DNA of 64,000 nucleotides from Rhizobiales bacterium 63-22 (GCA_001898995.1 MKVZ01000017.1:360541-424540), one strand, 5' to 3'; numbered from the stretch's first letter, positions 43,448 through 54,732 are shown. Made by a program: numbers and translations. Notes: a model not told the origin generated them from the letters alone.

Positions 43448-44740
43448 ATGTCAGCGAAGACAGCCAGCTTTACCCTCGACGGCAAAACTTTCGATCTGCC
43501 TGTGCGACAAGGCACTGTCGGGCCGGATGTCGTGGATATCGGACCGCTCTACAAGAACGCCAACGCCTTCACCTACGATCCGGGCTTCACCTCGACTGCT
43601 TCCTGCGAATCCAAGATCACCTATATCGACGGCGACGAGGGCGTGCTGCTCTATCGCGGCTACCCGATCGACCAGCTGGCCGAGCATGGCGACTTCCTCG
43701 AAACCTGCTATCTCCTGCTCTACGGCGAGTTGCCGACGGCGAAGCAGAAGGCCGATTTCGACTATCACGTCACGCGCCACACCATGGTGCATGAGCAAAT
43801 GATGAAGTTCTTCAGCGGCTTCCGCCGCGATGCTCATCCGATGGCGGTCATGGTCGGCTGCGTGGGCGCGATGTCGGCCTTCTATCACGACTCCACCGAT
43901 ATCACCGATCCGCGCCAGCGCATGATCGCCTCGATCCGCCTGATCGCCAAGATGCCGACGCTCGCCGCCATGGCCTACAAGTACCATGTCGGCCAGCCCT
44001 TCGTTTATCCGAAGAACGATCTCGATTTCGCATCGAACTTCCTGCATATGTGCTTCTCGGTGCCGTGCGAGGAATACAAGGGCAATCCGGTCCTGGCCCG
44101 CGCCATGGACCGCATCTTCATCCTGCACGCCGATCACGAGCAGAACGCCTCGACCTCGACCGTGCGCCTCGCCGGTTCGTCGGGCGCCAATCCCTTCGCC
44201 TGCATCGCCGCCGGCGTCGCCTGCCTGTGGGGCCCGGCCCATGGCGGCGCGAACGAGGCCGCGCTCAACATGCTGGCCGAGATCGGCTCTGTCGACCGTA
44301 TCCCCGAATTCATCGCCCGAGCCAAGGACAAGAACGATCCGTTCCGTCTGATGGGCTTCGGCCACCGCGTCTACAAGAACTACGATCCGCGCGCCAAGAT
44401 CATGCAGAAGACCTGCCATGAAGTACTGGGCGAGTTGGGCATCAAGGACGATCCGCTGCTCGACGTGGCGATGGAACTGGAAAAGATCGCGCTGACCGAC
44501 GAATATTTCATCGAGAAGAAGCTCTATCCGAATATCGACTTCTATTCGGGCATCACGCTCAAGGCGCTCGGCTTCCCGACCGAGATGTTCACCGTCCTGT
44601 TCGCCGTCGCCCGTACCGTGGGCTGGGTCGCGCAGTGGAAGGAAATGATCGAGGATCCGCAGCAGAAGATCGGCCGTCCGCGCCAGCTTTATACCGGCGC
44701 GCCGGAACGCGATTATGTGCCGCTTGCCAAGCGCAAATAA
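43448..44740 (+). CDS. gltA: Citrate synthase
   Basis: A 430-aa type II (hexameric) citrate synthase condensing acetyl-CoA and oxaloacetate. N-terminal beta-domain about 1-60, [27 protein letters not shown], catalytic histidines in [21 protein letters not shown] and [13 protein letters not shown], and the aspartate in [22 protein letters not shown] precedes the ATG at 43448. Followed by a strong terminator. Confidence 0.97.
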   Translation: MSAKTASFTLDGKTFDLPVRQGTVGPDVVDIGPLYKNANAFTYDPGFTSTASCESKITYIDGDEGVLLYRGYPIDQLAEHGDFLETCYLLLYGELPTAKQKADFDYHVTRHTMVHEQMMKFFSGFRRDAHPMAVMVGCVGAMSAFYHDSTDITDPRQRMIASIRLIAKMPTLAAMAYKYHVGQPFVYPKNDLDFASNFLHMCFSVPCEEYKGNPVLARAMDRIFILHADHEQNASTSTVRLAGSSGANPFACIAAGVACLWGPAHGGANEAALNMLAEIGSVDRIPEFIARAKDKNDPFRLMGFGHRVYKNYDPRAKIMQKTCHEVLGELGIKDDPLLDVAMELEKIALTDEYFIEKKLYPNIDFYSGITLKALGFPTEMFTVLFAVARTVGWVAQWKEMIEDPQQKIGRPRQLYTGAPERDYVPLAKRK

Positions 44741-44755
44741 GAGCCTGCTTTCCAA

Positions 44756-44784
44756 CCCCGGCTGGTCAACCAGCCGGGGTTTTT
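44756..44784 (+). terminator. Terminator after gltA
   Basis: CCCCGGCTGG-TCAA-CCAGCCGGGG followed by TTTTT, 15 bases past the gltA stop: a 10-bp perfect stem. Confidence 0.93.
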
Positions 44785-44797
44785 ATTTGCAAAAAGA

Positions 44798-45985
44798 TTA
44801 TATTATAGGTTTTTTTTCAATCAGCTTCAAAACGGCCTCGGCACCAATCGCGCCAGAGGGGCGGTCGGTTACCATGATGGCCGCCACCCGGTCGAAACCG
44901 TCGAGCTGCGCCTGACGCGCCGTGCCGGGACGCATGAGCCGCTCCAGATTGCGCGCCAGCATGCCGGGCCTCACGAATTCGTTGAAATATTCCGGCACGA
45001 GCGGCTCATCCGCGATGATATTGGGCAGCGCCGCGCTCCAGATATCGATCCGCGGCATGAGAAATTTACGCGCGAACCAGTCGGCCTTGTAGGAAAGGAT
45101 CATGGGTATCCGCGACAGGGCGAGTTCCAACGACACGGTACCGGAGGCGGCAAGCGCCGCGTCGGCAGAGGAAAAAGCCGACCATTTTTCCGCATCGCCG
45201 GTGACGATGCGCGGCTGAACGGGCCATTGACGCGCGAGATCGCGCACCATCGCCTCCACGCGCGGCAAGGTCGGCAGAAGCACATCGAGCTTCTCCACCC
45301 GTCCGGCCAGTTCGGCAACCGCCTCCCCGAAAGGCTGCATGAGCAACCGGATTTCGGTGCGGCGGGAACCCGGCAGCACCAGCAGCCGGCGCGGCGGCGT
45401 CTCGAACCGGCGCGGCTCCAGAGCAAGCTGTGCCGCACGCGCCGCCAGAACGGGCGGATGGCCGGTCAGGCGATGGCCGACATAGGTGGCCGGCGGCCCA
45501 TCCAGCCGGCGCATCACATCGGCCTCGAAGGGCAGCACCGTCAGCACATGGTCGATATAGGCGCGCATGGCAGGCGCACGTTCCGGCCGCCATGCCCAGA
45601 CGCTTGGCGCGATATATTTGACAATCGGAATGGACGGGTCGGCGGCCCTGATCTTCTTCGCCACGCGATGCGTGAAATCGGGGCTGTCGATCAAAAGCGC
45701 GCAATCGGGCTTTTCGGCGGCTATTGCGCGCGCCGTCTGGCCGATGCGCAGCATCAGGCGCGGCAGGCTGGTCAGGATCGCGCCCAGACCCATCAGCGCG
45801 ATTTCATGCGGGTCGAAAAGGGATTTGAGGCCGCGCTGCGCGAGATGATCGCCGCCGACGCCGATCAGTTCGACCGGACGCCCGGCGCGCTCACGCAGGG
45901 CGTCGATCAGGTCCGCGCCGAGCAGATCGCCGGATTCCTCACCGGCGACGACTGCGATCTTCAAGGGGCGTCCGGGATTGCTCAA
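44798..45985 (-). CDS. lpxB: Lipid-A-disaccharide synthase
   Basis: A 395-aa peripheral membrane glycosyltransferase joining UDP-diacylglucosamine and lipid X. Motifs: VVAGEESGDLLGADLI at the N-terminus, VKYIAPSVWAWRPERA, LLVLPGSRRTEI, and AALAASGTVSLELAL. Last gene of the lpx block; its ATG overlaps the lpxI stop (ATGA). The frame ends in a KKP tail close to the gltA terminator. Confidence 0.96.
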   Translation of the reverse strand: MSNPGRPLKIAVVAGEESGDLLGADLIDALRERAGRPVELIGVGGDHLAQRGLKSLFDPHEIALMGLGAILTSLPRLMLRIGQTARAIAAEKPDCALLIDSPDFTHRVAKKIRAADPSIPIVKYIAPSVWAWRPERAPAMRAYIDHVLTVLPFEADVMRRLDGPPATYVGHRLTGHPPVLAARAAQLALEPRRFETPPRRLLVLPGSRRTEIRLLMQPFGEAVAELAGRVEKLDVLLPTLPRVEAMVRDLARQWPVQPRIVTGDAEKWSAFSSADAALAASGTVSLELALSRIPMILSYKADWFARKFLMPRIDIWSAALPNIIADEPLVPEYFNEFVRPGMLARNLERLMRPGTARQAQLDGFDRVAAIMVTDRPSGAIGAEAVLKLIEKKPII

Positions 45986-46878
45986 GAGCTGACATCCTTC
46001 CCGCCACGGCTGATGGTCTCGATGAAAAGGCCCCTCTCATTGGCCATGGCGACGGTCTCGCCGAAGCCCAGAATGAAGGTGCGGCCCGCTTCCACGGCTA
46101 TGCCGGCCAGTCCCGCGCGCGCGGCGTTCTCCACCGTGGAAACGCCGATGGCCGGGAGGTCGGCGCGCTCGTCCTGCCGGGGCTTGGCCATCTTGACCAG
46201 CACGCCGCCGCGCTTTGGAATGCGGCCCGCCGCCCGCAAATCTCGGACACGCGCGATCATCAGGTCGGTCCCCTCAGCCCCTTCCAGCGCCACCACGCGA
46301 CCGCCGGCAGCGATAGCGCCCTGTCCGATGTCGAGATCGCCGAGCCGCAGCGCAGCTTCCATGGCGGCGGCGATATTGCGCCGCTCCTTCGCGTCGGGTG
46401 CTGTGCCTGTGAGCGTCATGGGCGGCGACGGCGAAAGCAGGTCGGGCACCACCTCATGCGCACCGACGACATGGAAGCCGAAGGATTCGAGCAGACCGAT
46501 GAAGGCGCGTAGCAACGCATCGTCACCCTGCCCCAGAGCGCGCAGCACATAAGGCACGGCGCGCAGCGTCGGCCAGTCGAGCTTCAGGTCGCTCAGATGC
46601 GGCCTGTGGCGCACGCCACCCGCCAGCACCACGCGCTCGACGCCAGCCGCCTTCATCGCGCGCACCAGCCGGGCAAACTCGACCACGGAAATCTCGCAGT
46701 GCTCGCCGGTATAGAACAGCGGATCGGCCTCGCCGCGCAAAGGCACCAGAAAAGGCGGATTGCCCGCCGCGCGCAGCGCCTCCGCCACCTTGATCGGCAA
46801 CAGACCATTACCCGCGATTATGGCTACGCGGCCGCCATCCTGCGTTCCATGTACGGAATCAGCCGTCGTCGCCGTCAT
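45982..46878 (-). CDS. lpxI: UDP-2,3-diacylglucosamine diphosphatase LpxI
   Basis: A 298-aa protein of the LpxI family (DUF1009), which hydrolyses UDP-diacylglucosamine to lipid X in alphaproteobacteria in place of LpxH. Marks: VAIIAGNGLLPIKVAEALRAAG, VVLAGGVRHRPHLSDLKLDW, LLRAFIGLLESFGFHVVGAHEV and the C-terminal GIAVEAGRTFILG. Start ATG at 46878 gives 20 bases of overlap with lpxA; later starts are not evident. Confidence 0.93.
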   Translation of the reverse strand: MTATTADSVHGTQDGGRVAIIAGNGLLPIKVAEALRAAGNPPFLVPLRGEADPLFYTGEHCEISVVEFARLVRAMKAAGVERVVLAGGVRHRPHLSDLKLDWPTLRAVPYVLRALGQGDDALLRAFIGLLESFGFHVVGAHEVVPDLLSPSPPMTLTGTAPDAKERRNIAAAMEAALRLGDLDIGQGAIAAGGRVVALEGAEGTDLMIARVRDLRAAGRIPKRGGVLVKMAKPRQDERADLPAIGVSTVENAARAGLAGIAVEAGRTFILGFGETVAMANERGLFIETISRGGKDVSS

Positions 46879-47698
46879 CGTGGCCGGCCTCGCCGTGAAT
46901 CGCATCCAGCGGCGGCGTGCAATAGGCGCGCTTGGTATCGACGGTGACAAAAGCGATCATGTCGGCAACGGCGGGCGAATCCGGGATCGCGGCCAGCACA
47001 TCCTTCGCGCGCTCGCGCACCGGCTTGCTGCGGTCGAACAACATGCGCACCGCATGGCGCATATTGTGAATTTCCTTGCGCACCATGCCGGAACGCTTCA
47101 TGCCGATGATGTTCAGCCCACCCAGCCACGCATGGACGCCGATCGCCATGCCGTAGGGGATGAGGTCGCTCACCACCGCCGCCATGCCGCCCACGAAAGC
47201 ATGATGGCCGATGCGTACGAACTGGTGCACGGCGGCGCCGCCGCCAAGAATGGCGTGATGGCCGATGGTGGTATGGCCGCCGATCATCACATTGTTGGAA
47301 AAGGTGACGTGATCGCCGATGTCGCAATCATGCGCCACATGGGCATAGGCAAGGAAGGAGCAATCGTCGCCGACCGTGGTGTAGCCGCGCGCGCTGTCGG
47401 AGCCGCGGTGCATGGTCACGCCTTCGCGGATATTGCAGTTCCTGCCGACTACGAGCGTGGTCGGGCCGCCCTTGTGCTTGTTGTTCTGCGGATCGCAGCC
47501 CAGCACGGCGTGGGGGTAAATCTTCGCACCCGCGCCGATGCGCGCGGCGTCGGTAATGACGACATGGCTCATCAGCACGGAATTGTCGCCGATCTCGGCT
47601 CCCGACTGGATATGGCAGAACGGGCCCACGGACACGCCCTGCCCCAGCTTCACGCCCGGCTCGACGAGCGCGGTCGGGTGAATGAAAGTTTCTTTCAT
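46859..47698 (-). CDS. lpxA: UDP-N-acetylglucosamine acyltransferase
   Basis: A 279-aa left-handed beta-helix enzyme starting lipid A synthesis. N-terminal hexapeptide repeats from IHPTALVEPGVKLGQGVSVGPF to VTFSNNVMIGGHTTIGHHAILGGGAAVHQFVRIG, with the catalytic histidine in AYAHVAHDCDIG, and a C-terminal helical part. Eight bases after fabZ. Confidence 0.96.
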   Translation of the reverse strand: MKETFIHPTALVEPGVKLGQGVSVGPFCHIQSGAEIGDNSVLMSHVVITDAARIGAGAKIYPHAVLGCDPQNNKHKGGPTTLVVGRNCNIREGVTMHRGSDSARGYTTVGDDCSFLAYAHVAHDCDIGDHVTFSNNVMIGGHTTIGHHAILGGGAAVHQFVRIGHHAFVGGMAAVVSDLIPYGMAIGVHAWLGGLNIIGMKRSGMVRKEIHNMRHAVRMLFDRSKPVRERAKDVLAAIPDSPAVADMIAFVTVDTKRAYCTPPLDAIHGEAGHDDGDDG

Positions 47699-47706
47699 CG
47701 AAATGC

Positions 47707-48180
47707 TCACTGATTCTCGTCGGATGCGCTGATCATGGCGGCAACCTCGGCCTCGGCGACCTTCACGCCGTCCACCTCGGCAACACATTCGTACTTGGAG
47801 ATATTGGCGCGCTGCTTGATCTTCTTCACATGCAGCAGCAGGCGGTCGCCCGGTACCACCGGACGGCGGAACTTGGCGTTGTCGATCGTCATGAAATAAA
47901 CCACGCCCGGGCGCCCGGTCTTGCGCTGGAGCAGCGAAATCGCACCGGCGGTCTGCGCCATGGCCTCGATGATGAGCACGCCCGGCATGATCGGCTTTTC
48001 CGGAAAATGGCCGGTGAAATGCGGCTCGTTGATGGTGACGTTCTTGATGCCCGTCGCCGAGACGTCCCCGTCAATATCCACGATACGGTCAATCAGCAGG
48101 AACGGGTAGCGGTGCGGCAGCACGGCCAGAAGATCCTGAATATCCGCCGCTTCCAGCTTGTTCTGACTGGTATCATTCAT
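47707..48180 (-). CDS. fabZ: 3-hydroxyacyl-[ACP] dehydratase FabZ
   Basis: A 157-aa hotdog-fold dehydratase of fatty-acid elongation. Motifs: [13 protein letters not shown], the catalytic histidine in [28 protein letters not shown]. It competes with LpxA for hydroxyacyl-ACP, which fits its place between lpxD and lpxA. Start ATG at 48180 overlaps the lpxD end by 8 bases. Confidence 0.96.
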   Translation of the reverse strand: MNDTSQNKLEAADIQDLLAVLPHRYPFLLIDRIVDIDGDVSATGIKNVTINEPHFTGHFPEKPIMPGVLIIEAMAQTAGAISLLQRKTGRPGVVYFMTIDNAKFRRPVVPGDRLLLHVKKIKQRANISKYECVAEVDGVKVAEAEVAAMISASDENQ

Positions 48181-49228
48181 CTGAGGATTGCTCCTTTCTC
48201 GATTGCCCGATGCTGCGGATGTTCGCAATATCACGGAACCACTGCTTGATGGGCCGCGCGGGAATCCCCCCCCAACGCTCGCCATCGGGAATATCGTTCA
48301 TAACGCCGCTCGCCGCCGCCACCTGCACACGCGCGCCGATGACAAGGTGATCCGCCAGCCCGACACGGCCGCCGAGCATCGTCTGGTCGCCGATAACGCA
48401 GCTTCCCGAGATGCCGCAATGGGCGGCAATAAGGCAGAAACGACCGATGCGCACATTGTGCGCGATCTGGACCAGATTATCTATCTTCGTGCCCTCGCCG
48501 ATCACAGTGTCGCTGAGCGACCCGCGATCGACCGTGGTGTTGGCGCCGATCTCCACATCGTCCTGAATGATGACGCGGCCGATCTGCGGGACTTTCTCCA
48601 GCCCTGCCGGACCGGGGACATAACCGAAGCCATCCTGTCCGATGCGCACGCCCGGATGGATGGAGACACGATTGCCGACGAAAGCGCACTGGATCGAAAC
48701 GCCCGGCGCGATATAGCTGTCGCGGCCGATCTGGCAGTTCTCGCCGATCACCGCCGTGGCCGCGATCAGCGTGCCGGAACCAACCGAAACGCCCTTGCCG
48801 ATGACCGCGCCCGCCTCGATGGTCGCGCCGTCCTCGATCGTCGCAGCCGGATGGATGATCGCCGCCGGCGATATGCCGGTTTCGCCAAGCCAGCTCGCCG
48901 GCCGGGCGGACGCCGGAAACAACATGCGTCCGACCACGGAAAAGTCGCGCTGAGGACTGCGGGTGACCAAGGCGGCGATATGGGCGGGAACGCTGCCCGC
49001 TACAGATTCTGTGCAGAACACACCGGCAGCGCGGATGCCCGCCAGGCCCTCCGCGTTCTTCTTGCCTTCCACGAAGACAAGCGCATCTTCCCCAGCGTCC
49101 TTCAAGGATGCCAGACGCCGAACGGAACGTGTGCCAAGCTTCGGATCACGAAGCCTGGCACCGGTAAAATCAGCGATTTCGCCAATCGTGAGATCACGGG
49201 ACGGCGCGAAGAAAACGGGATCTGCCAT
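48173..49228 (-). CDS. lpxD: UDP-3-O-acylglucosamine N-acyltransferase
   Basis: A 351-aa enzyme adding the second acyl chain in lipid A synthesis: an N-terminal uridine-binding domain (about 1-100; [23 protein letters not shown]) and a left-handed beta-helix of hexapeptide repeats ([22 protein letters not shown]... onward) with the catalytic histidine in [12 protein letters not shown]. Start ATG at 49228, 52 bases after bamA. Confidence 0.96.
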   Translation of the reverse strand: MADPVFFAPSRDLTIGEIADFTGARLRDPKLGTRSVRRLASLKDAGEDALVFVEGKKNAEGLAGIRAAGVFCTESVAGSVPAHIAALVTRSPQRDFSVVGRMLFPASARPASWLGETGISPAAIIHPAATIEDGATIEAGAVIGKGVSVGSGTLIAATAVIGENCQIGRDSYIAPGVSIQCAFVGNRVSIHPGVRIGQDGFGYVPGPAGLEKVPQIGRVIIQDDVEIGANTTVDRGSLSDTVIGEGTKIDNLVQIAHNVRIGRFCLIAAHCGISGSCVIGDQTMLGGRVGLADHLVIGARVQVAAASGVMNDIPDGERWGGIPARPIKQWFRDIANIRSIGQSRKEQSSDE

Positions 49229-49280
49229 CAAGACACTTTCCGCCCAGGGGCGTTGGCCGCCCTTGGGAAAGGCAAATCTG

Positions 49281-51680
49281 TTAGAACTTGGTCGAGACAC
49301 CGAAGCTGAAGTTCTGGACTTGATCGGTCGACTGCTTCATGACCGGGAAGGCGTAGTCGAAGCGCAGCGGACCGAAAGGCGAGGCCCACATCAGGCTGAG
49401 ACCGACCGAAGCGCGCATCTTGTGGTCGTCGCCCAGAACCTTCGTGTTGCCATAGATCGCGTCACCCAGATAGGACTTGTTGCCATAGAGCGTCGCTGCG
49501 TCGGCAAAGACCGCACCACGAATGCCGAGGCTTTCCGGCAATACGGGCATCGGGAACTGGACTTCCGCCGTGCCGTTGAAGTAGGTCGTACCGCCCAGCC
49601 CATAACGCGTGCCGTTTCCGGACAACTGATAGGGACCGATGCCGTTGTACTTGAAGCCACGGATGATATCCGTACTGCTCTTGAACAGATCGAAGACACG
49701 GACGCCGTTGTCACCGAACTCCTTGATATAGCCGCCGCCGACGCTGAGCATGCCGACGATATCGGCCTCCTGCGACAGGGTCGTGTAATACGTCCCCTTT
49801 GCGGTGGTCTTCATGAACTTGGCGTCGCCGCCAAGACCCGCAAATTCCTGCGTGAACCTGCCGAAGAGGCCATCATGCGGGTTCTTGATGTCGTCGATGG
49901 AGTTGTAGGTCAGAGAATAGCTGATCGACGAGCGCAGCCATGGGCTACGCTGCTCCGCGTCGATAATGGCCGGAGCATAATACGTTCCCCAATTCTCGTT
50001 GCCGTCGAGATCGTATTTTTCCTGCACCAGATTATAGGCGAGGCCGACCTGGAAATTGTCCGTAATCGGCAGGCCGAAGCGGATGGTGCCGCCCGTCTGC
50101 GATACGTCGTAATTGTCATCGACGCGATAGGAACGACGGAACACGTCGAAGCCGGCCGACACGCGATAACCGAGGAAATAGGGCTCGGTGAAGGACAGCC
50201 CGTAGTTGCGCATCTTATCCTGACCGGCACCGGCGCTGATACGCACATACTGGCCGCGTCCGAGGAAGTTGCGCTCGGTGATAGCCGCCTCCACCGACGC
50301 GCCCGGCGTTTCGCCGCCCGTCGAGTAACCGCCGCCGATGGAGAACTCACCCGTGGACTTCTCGACCACATCCACGATCAGGATGACCTGATCGGGCTCG
50401 GAACCGGGGGCAGTGGAGATATTGACCGACTGGAAGAAGTTCAGAGCTTCAAGACGACGCTTGGCGCGCTGCACCAGAACCTGATTGAAAGCATCGCCTT
50501 CATTGATGTCGAACTCGCGGCGAATCACGTAATCGCGCGTCTTGTCGTTGCCGCGGATCTCGATGCGCTGGATATAGGCGCGCGGACCCTGATCGACGCT
50601 GTAGACCACGGAAATGGTATGATTCTCGAAATTGCGGTCGCCGCGCGGCTCCACCTTGGCGAAGGCATAACCATGGCTTGCCACGTTCTCGGTGATGGCG
50701 GTGACGGAGTCCTCGACTTCCTTGCCGCTGTAGGTACGGCCGCTGCGGGTCTTGGCGAGATGCTGGAGCGCCTGCGTATCGACGCCCTCGATCGAGCTCT
50801 CGACGCTGATATTGCCGAAAGTATAACGCTGGCCTTCATCGACCGTGATGGTGATGGTGTAGGCGTTGGTCGTCGGATCGAGAACCGCATTCGTGGACAG
50901 GATGCGGAAATCGGCATAGCCGCGATTGTAATAGAACTGGCGCAGCGTGTCCTCGTCGGCCTGCATGCGGGCTTCGCTGTACACGTCGTTGCGCGTCAGC
51001 CAGGACAGCGGATTCGTCTGCTTGGTCGAGATCACGTCGCGCAGGCGACGGCCGCCGAAGGCGTGATTGCCGACGAAATTGATATGGTCGATCTTGGTGC
51101 GACCGCCTTCGTTGATCTCGTAGACAACGTTGACGCGGCCCTGCCCCAGATCGACGGTGCGCGCATTGACGGTCGTGTCGCTGCGCCCGATATGGGCATA
51201 GGCGGCCTTGATCGCTTCCTTGTCGGCTTCCATCGTCGCCGGATCGAAGGGCGCGCGGGGCTTGAGCTGCACGGCGCGCTGAAGATCGGGATCCTTGATC
51301 TTCTTGTTGCCCTGGAACAGGACGTTGTTGACGATGGAGCGCTCGCTCACACGCACGACCAGCGCACCGCCGGCCTGACTGATGTGAACATCGGAGAACA
51401 GCCCCATGGCGAAGAGGCGCTTCACCGAAGCATTGATGTCGGCGTTGGTGAAGGGCTTGCCGGGACGAATGTCGATATTGTCGCGGATCGCCTCCGCGTC
51501 AACATGCTGATTGCCGCGCACTTCGATCCGGCTGACGACAGCCGCCTCGGCGACATTCACAGAAGCCAGCGAGAGCGCAGCGGTACCCGACGTTACCATG
51601 GCCACCGACACAGCGAGCGCAGAAGCGGCGCCAAAGAATTTAGAACTTGCCGTCATAGGCTTACCGAACCTTCGTTTCAT
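49281..51680 (-). CDS. bamA: Outer-membrane protein assembly factor BamA
   Basis: A 799-aa Omp85 protein: signal peptide ending around AEA (residue 47), five POTRA domains (about 48-390) beginning [22 protein letters not shown], and a C-terminal 16-strand barrel (from about 400) with the conserved [10 protein letters not shown] near strand 6-loop and the terminal FSFGVSTKF ending in phenylalanine. BamA inserts beta-barrel proteins into the outer membrane. Placement between rseP and lpxD is canonical. Known in Brucella as Omp1/Oma87. Confidence 0.96.
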   Translation of the reverse strand: MKRRFGKPMTASSKFFGAASALAVSVAMVTSGTAALSLASVNVAEAAVVSRIEVRGNQHVDAEAIRDNIDIRPGKPFTNADINASVKRLFAMGLFSDVHISQAGGALVVRVSERSIVNNVLFQGNKKIKDPDLQRAVQLKPRAPFDPATMEADKEAIKAAYAHIGRSDTTVNARTVDLGQGRVNVVYEINEGGRTKIDHINFVGNHAFGGRRLRDVISTKQTNPLSWLTRNDVYSEARMQADEDTLRQFYYNRGYADFRILSTNAVLDPTTNAYTITITVDEGQRYTFGNISVESSIEGVDTQALQHLAKTRSGRTYSGKEVEDSVTAITENVASHGYAFAKVEPRGDRNFENHTISVVYSVDQGPRAYIQRIEIRGNDKTRDYVIRREFDINEGDAFNQVLVQRAKRRLEALNFFQSVNISTAPGSEPDQVILIVDVVEKSTGEFSIGGGYSTGGETPGASVEAAITERNFLGRGQYVRISAGAGQDKMRNYGLSFTEPYFLGYRVSAGFDVFRRSYRVDDNYDVSQTGGTIRFGLPITDNFQVGLAYNLVQEKYDLDGNENWGTYYAPAIIDAEQRSPWLRSSISYSLTYNSIDDIKNPHDGLFGRFTQEFAGLGGDAKFMKTTAKGTYYTTLSQEADIVGMLSVGGGYIKEFGDNGVRVFDLFKSSTDIIRGFKYNGIGPYQLSGNGTRYGLGGTTYFNGTAEVQFPMPVLPESLGIRGAVFADAATLYGNKSYLGDAIYGNTKVLGDDHKMRASVGLSLMWASPFGPLRFDYAFPVMKQSTDQVQNFSFGVSTKF

Positions 51681-51991
51681 TCTGTCCCCAGGGCGTTGAA
51701 CCCGGTACGCATATACAGTCCAACCGTATTAGCCGGTTTTTCCATACAAGCAAGCGCTGCGGTTAAATTCTGTTTACTTAAGCCGATCAGCGTGACATCC
51801 CTGCCACGCGATTTAAGCATTATGGTAAACAGATTGCTTCGCTTTCCCCGTCCCGTTCTCCCATTCGTCATTTCAGGCCGGTTTCCCGGCACTCTGCCCG
51901 TTTCCGGGCGCGGCGCCCTCATGCAGGAGGCCTATCCATTTGTTTTTGCGCAATTGCGCATATAAAGCGCGCCGAAATTGGCCCGCCTGCT
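51681..51991. promoter_or_regulatory. Gene-free gap between rseP and bamA
   Basis: 311 bases, long for this compact cluster, and locally AT-richer around 51760-51850. CTGTTTAC at 51768-51775 and GTAAACAG at 51824-51831 form an inverted repeat. It probably carries an own promoter for bamA. I see no gene or clear terminator. Confidence 0.45.
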
Positions 51992-53131
51992 TTAGCAGGC
52001 AAAAAGGTCATTGAAAAGCACGAAGCCCATAAATCCCAAGACAAGGAGGAAACCGGCGCGATAGACGATTTCCTGCGCGCGCGCCGACACCGGCCCGCGC
52101 TTGAGGGCCTCGAGCGCATAAAAGACCAGATGGCCGCCGTCCAGCGGCGGCAGCGGGAACAGGTTGAGGATGCCGATGCCGACCGAGAGCATGGCGGTAA
52201 GCTGGATCAGCCAGCCGAACCCCTGTTTTGCCGCCTCGCCCGCCATGGTGGCGATCTTGACCGGCCCGCCAAGCTGGCACTTGTCCTCGCGCCCCGCAGC
52301 GAAGCGCCGGAAGAACTCGCCGGTGCGGCCGATCATGTAACCCGTTTCCAGAGCCGCCTGCCCCACCGATTCGAGCGGGCTATATTCGATGCGGCGGAAA
52401 TTGCCTACGGCCTGCGTGGTCTCGACGCCGATTGCGCCGAGCTTGATCTTGTTACCGAGCGGATCGGTGCGCTCCACCTCAGCGGGGACAGCCTGAAGAT
52501 CGATCATCTTGCCATTGCGTTCGACGGTGAAACGCAGCCTGTCGCCGGCCCGGCCCGACACGATGCGCTGCACGTCGGCAAAAGTATCCACCTTCTCGCC
52601 ATTGACGCTGATGAAGCGGTCACCCGGCTCGAAGCCTGCGGCAGCGGCAGGGCTACCTGGCTGGACGGCGGCGACCAGCGGATCGGCGACCTGCCGACCG
52701 TAAAGCGCGAACAGCACGGAAAAGATGGCGATGGTAAGCAGGATATTGGCGGCGGGACCGGCGAAAACGGTGGCCGCCCGCTTCCAGACCGCCTGCGCGT
52801 GGAAGGCGTGCCTGCGCTGTTCCTCGCTCAGGCCGTCATCGTTCACGCCGACCGGCGAACTGGTGGCGCTTTCGTCGCCGATAAATTTCACGTAGCCGCC
52901 AAGCGGAATCAGCGACAGCTTCCAGCGTGTGCCCCGGCGGTCGGTGAAGCCGACCAGTTCCGGCCCGAAGCCGATGGAAAAGGCCTGCGCGCCGATACCG
53001 CACCAGCGCCCCACAAGGTAATGCCCCATCTCGTGCACGAAGACGACGACGGTCAGGACGAAGAGAAACGGTATGATCGTCCCGACGAACAGGTGTTCGC
53101 CGCCGACGAAAAAGGCCAAGGCCTCCTGCAA
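51992..53131 (-). CDS. rseP: RseP-family site-2 zinc metalloprotease
   Basis: A 379-aa intramembrane protease. Zinc motif HEMGH (33-37), one PDZ domain in the middle (about 135-215; VAAVQPGSPAAAAGFEPGDRFISVNGEKVDTFADVQRIV), and the third zinc ligand in PLDGGH (D331). S2P enzymes cleave anti-sigma factors and leftover signal peptides. It appears to start with TTG at 53131, seven bases after AAGGAG; no ATG gives a complete N-terminus. Confidence 0.94.
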   Translation of the reverse strand: MQEALAFFVGGEHLFVGTIIPFLFVLTVVVFVHEMGHYLVGRWCGIGAQAFSIGFGPELVGFTDRRGTRWKLSLIPLGGYVKFIGDESATSSPVGVNDDGLSEEQRRHAFHAQAVWKRAATVFAGPAANILLTIAIFSVLFALYGRQVADPLVAAVQPGSPAAAAGFEPGDRFISVNGEKVDTFADVQRIVSGRAGDRLRFTVERNGKMIDLQAVPAEVERTDPLGNKIKLGAIGVETTQAVGNFRRIEYSPLESVGQAALETGYMIGRTGEFFRRFAAGREDKCQLGGPVKIATMAGEAAKQGFGWLIQLTAMLSVGIGILNLFPLPPLDGGHLVFYALEALKRGPVSARAQEIVYRAGFLLVLGFMGFVLFNDLFAC

Positions 53132-53151
53132 TGCACTGCTCCTTACAAACC

Positions 53152-53964
53152 TCAGAAACTCAGGAAGATCGCGAATGGCGTATCAGGCCCCGCCACGATC
53201 GCACCCAAGACGTACAGAAGTGCGGCGGCAGCGACAAGTCCGTCCACACGGTCGAGCACTCCGCCGTGACCGGGCAGGAGCGTTCCAGAATCCTTGGCGC
53301 CGAACCGGCGCTTCACCCACGATTCGCCAAGATCGCCCGCCTGCGCGACGACGGACAAAAGCAGAGCCACCGCCGGAACCATCCAGCCGCCCGGCGCAAC
53401 CACCAGCGAGGCGACGAGAATGCCGCCCGCCACCGCCGCCGCCGCGCCGCCGATGGCGCCCGACCACGTCTTGCCGGGTGAGAAGCGCGGTGCGAGCTTC
53501 GGCCCGCCCAGCGCGCGGCCGTTGAAATAGGCCGCGATATCCGTGGACCAGACCACTGCGAACAGAAAGATGATGGCGGTGAAGCCGAACTGCTCGGCGC
53601 CGCGCAGCAGCGACAGCGCAATGGCTGAAAAACCGGCATAGAAGAGACCGGCGGCGGGCCAGCCGCGCCCATTCCGCCATTGCGTGACGAGCAGTATCGC
53701 CGTTCCGACCGCGAGCGTGGCGATGACCACAAGAGCGCCCTGACCGGTGGCGAGAAGCACGGCGGTGAGAAGAAGCCACGCCCAGCCGAAAAGACGCGAA
53801 AAGACGGTCTGGCGCGGCGCGGTCAACGTCGTCCATTCGTGGAACATGGCGAGCGCGATGGCAATGGCGAAGAGGGTGAACCCAAGACCGCCGATCCAGG
53901 TGAGCCAAAGGGCGACGGCACCGAGCACGATGGCAGTGAGGATGCGGGTCTGGAGATTCGACAT
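53152..53964 (-). CDS. cdsA: Phosphatidate cytidylyltransferase
   Basis: A 270-aa inner-membrane enzyme making CDP-diacylglycerol from CTP and phosphatidate. Seven to eight hydrophobic segments and the C-terminal signature RRFGAKDSGTLLPGHGGVLDRVDGL. Between uppS and rseP with gaps of 8 and 20 bases. Confidence 0.95.
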   Translation of the reverse strand: MSNLQTRILTAIVLGAVALWLTWIGGLGFTLFAIAIALAMFHEWTTLTAPRQTVFSRLFGWAWLLLTAVLLATGQGALVVIATLAVGTAILLVTQWRNGRGWPAAGLFYAGFSAIALSLLRGAEQFGFTAIIFLFAVVWSTDIAAYFNGRALGGPKLAPRFSPGKTWSGAIGGAAAAVAGGILVASLVVAPGGWMVPAVALLLSVVAQAGDLGESWVKRRFGAKDSGTLLPGHGGVLDRVDGLVAAAALLYVLGAIVAGPDTPFAIFLSF

Positions 53965-53972
53965 GAAGACGC

Positions 53973-54698
53973 TTATTCCCCCACTGCCTTGCTGTTTTCG
54001 ATCACGCCGCCGAAGCGGCGTTCGCGCTGGCGGAAGGCCTCGCAGGCCGCGTCGAGATCGCAGGCGCGGAAATCCGGCCAATGGCAGGGGAGGAACAGAA
54101 ATTCCGCATAGGCCGCCTGCCAGAGCAGGAAATTGGACAGGCGCATCTCGCCGCTGGTGCGGATGATGAGATCGGGATCGGGCATGCCCGCCGTATCCAG
54201 ATTGGCGGAGATCAGGTCGGAGGATATCGAGGCCGGGTCTAGGCGGCCGGCGGCCACGTCCTGAGCGAGGCCCCTCACCGCGCGCACGATTTCGTCACGC
54301 GCGCCATAATTGAAGGCGATGACCAGGTTGAGACCCGTATTGCGGCGCGTCAGCCCCTCCGCCTCGCCGAGCAGGCCACGAATGTCGGGCGCCAGCCCCT
54401 CGCGCTCGCCGATGATGCTGACCTTGACATTGTTGCGGTGCAGATCGGCGAGATCGCGCCGGATGAAAAGCTTCAGCAGGCCGAGAAGGTCGCTGACCTC
54501 GCCGCTCGGGCGCGACCAGTTCTCCGAAGAGAAGGCGAAGAGCGTGAGATAGCCGAGGCCGCGATTCGCCGCCGCGCGCACCGTCTCATGGAGCGCTTCG
54601 ACGCCGGCACGGTGGCCGGCGCTGCGCGGGAGGCCGCGCGCCTTCGCCCAACGGCCATTGCCGTCCATGATGATGGCGATATGGCGCGGATCGGACAT
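53973..54698 (-). CDS. uppS: Isoprenyl transferase (undecaprenyl diphosphate synthase)
   Basis: A 241-aa cis-prenyltransferase making the lipid carrier for cell-wall and LPS sugars. Motifs: [78 protein letters not shown] at 54698 with GGGGAG upstream. Confidence 0.96.
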   Translation of the reverse strand: MSDPRHIAIIMDGNGRWAKARGLPRSAGHRAGVEALHETVRAAANRGLGYLTLFAFSSENWSRPSGEVSDLLGLLKLFIRRDLADLHRNNVKVSIIGEREGLAPDIRGLLGEAEGLTRRNTGLNLVIAFNYGARDEIVRAVRGLAQDVAAGRLDPASISSDLISANLDTAGMPDPDLIIRTSGEMRLSNFLLWQAAYAEFLFLPCHWPDFRACDLDAACEAFRQRERRFGGVIENSKAVGE

Positions 54699-54732
54699 TG
54701 GGCGGCTCCCCTCGCTGAAAACCATGCAGGTG

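Noticed and set aside
48963..51965. Plus-strand open frame of 1,000 codons opposite bamA
   Set aside because: Antisense to bamA and the start of lpxD, with no recognisable motif; coding evidence for bamA is overwhelming.
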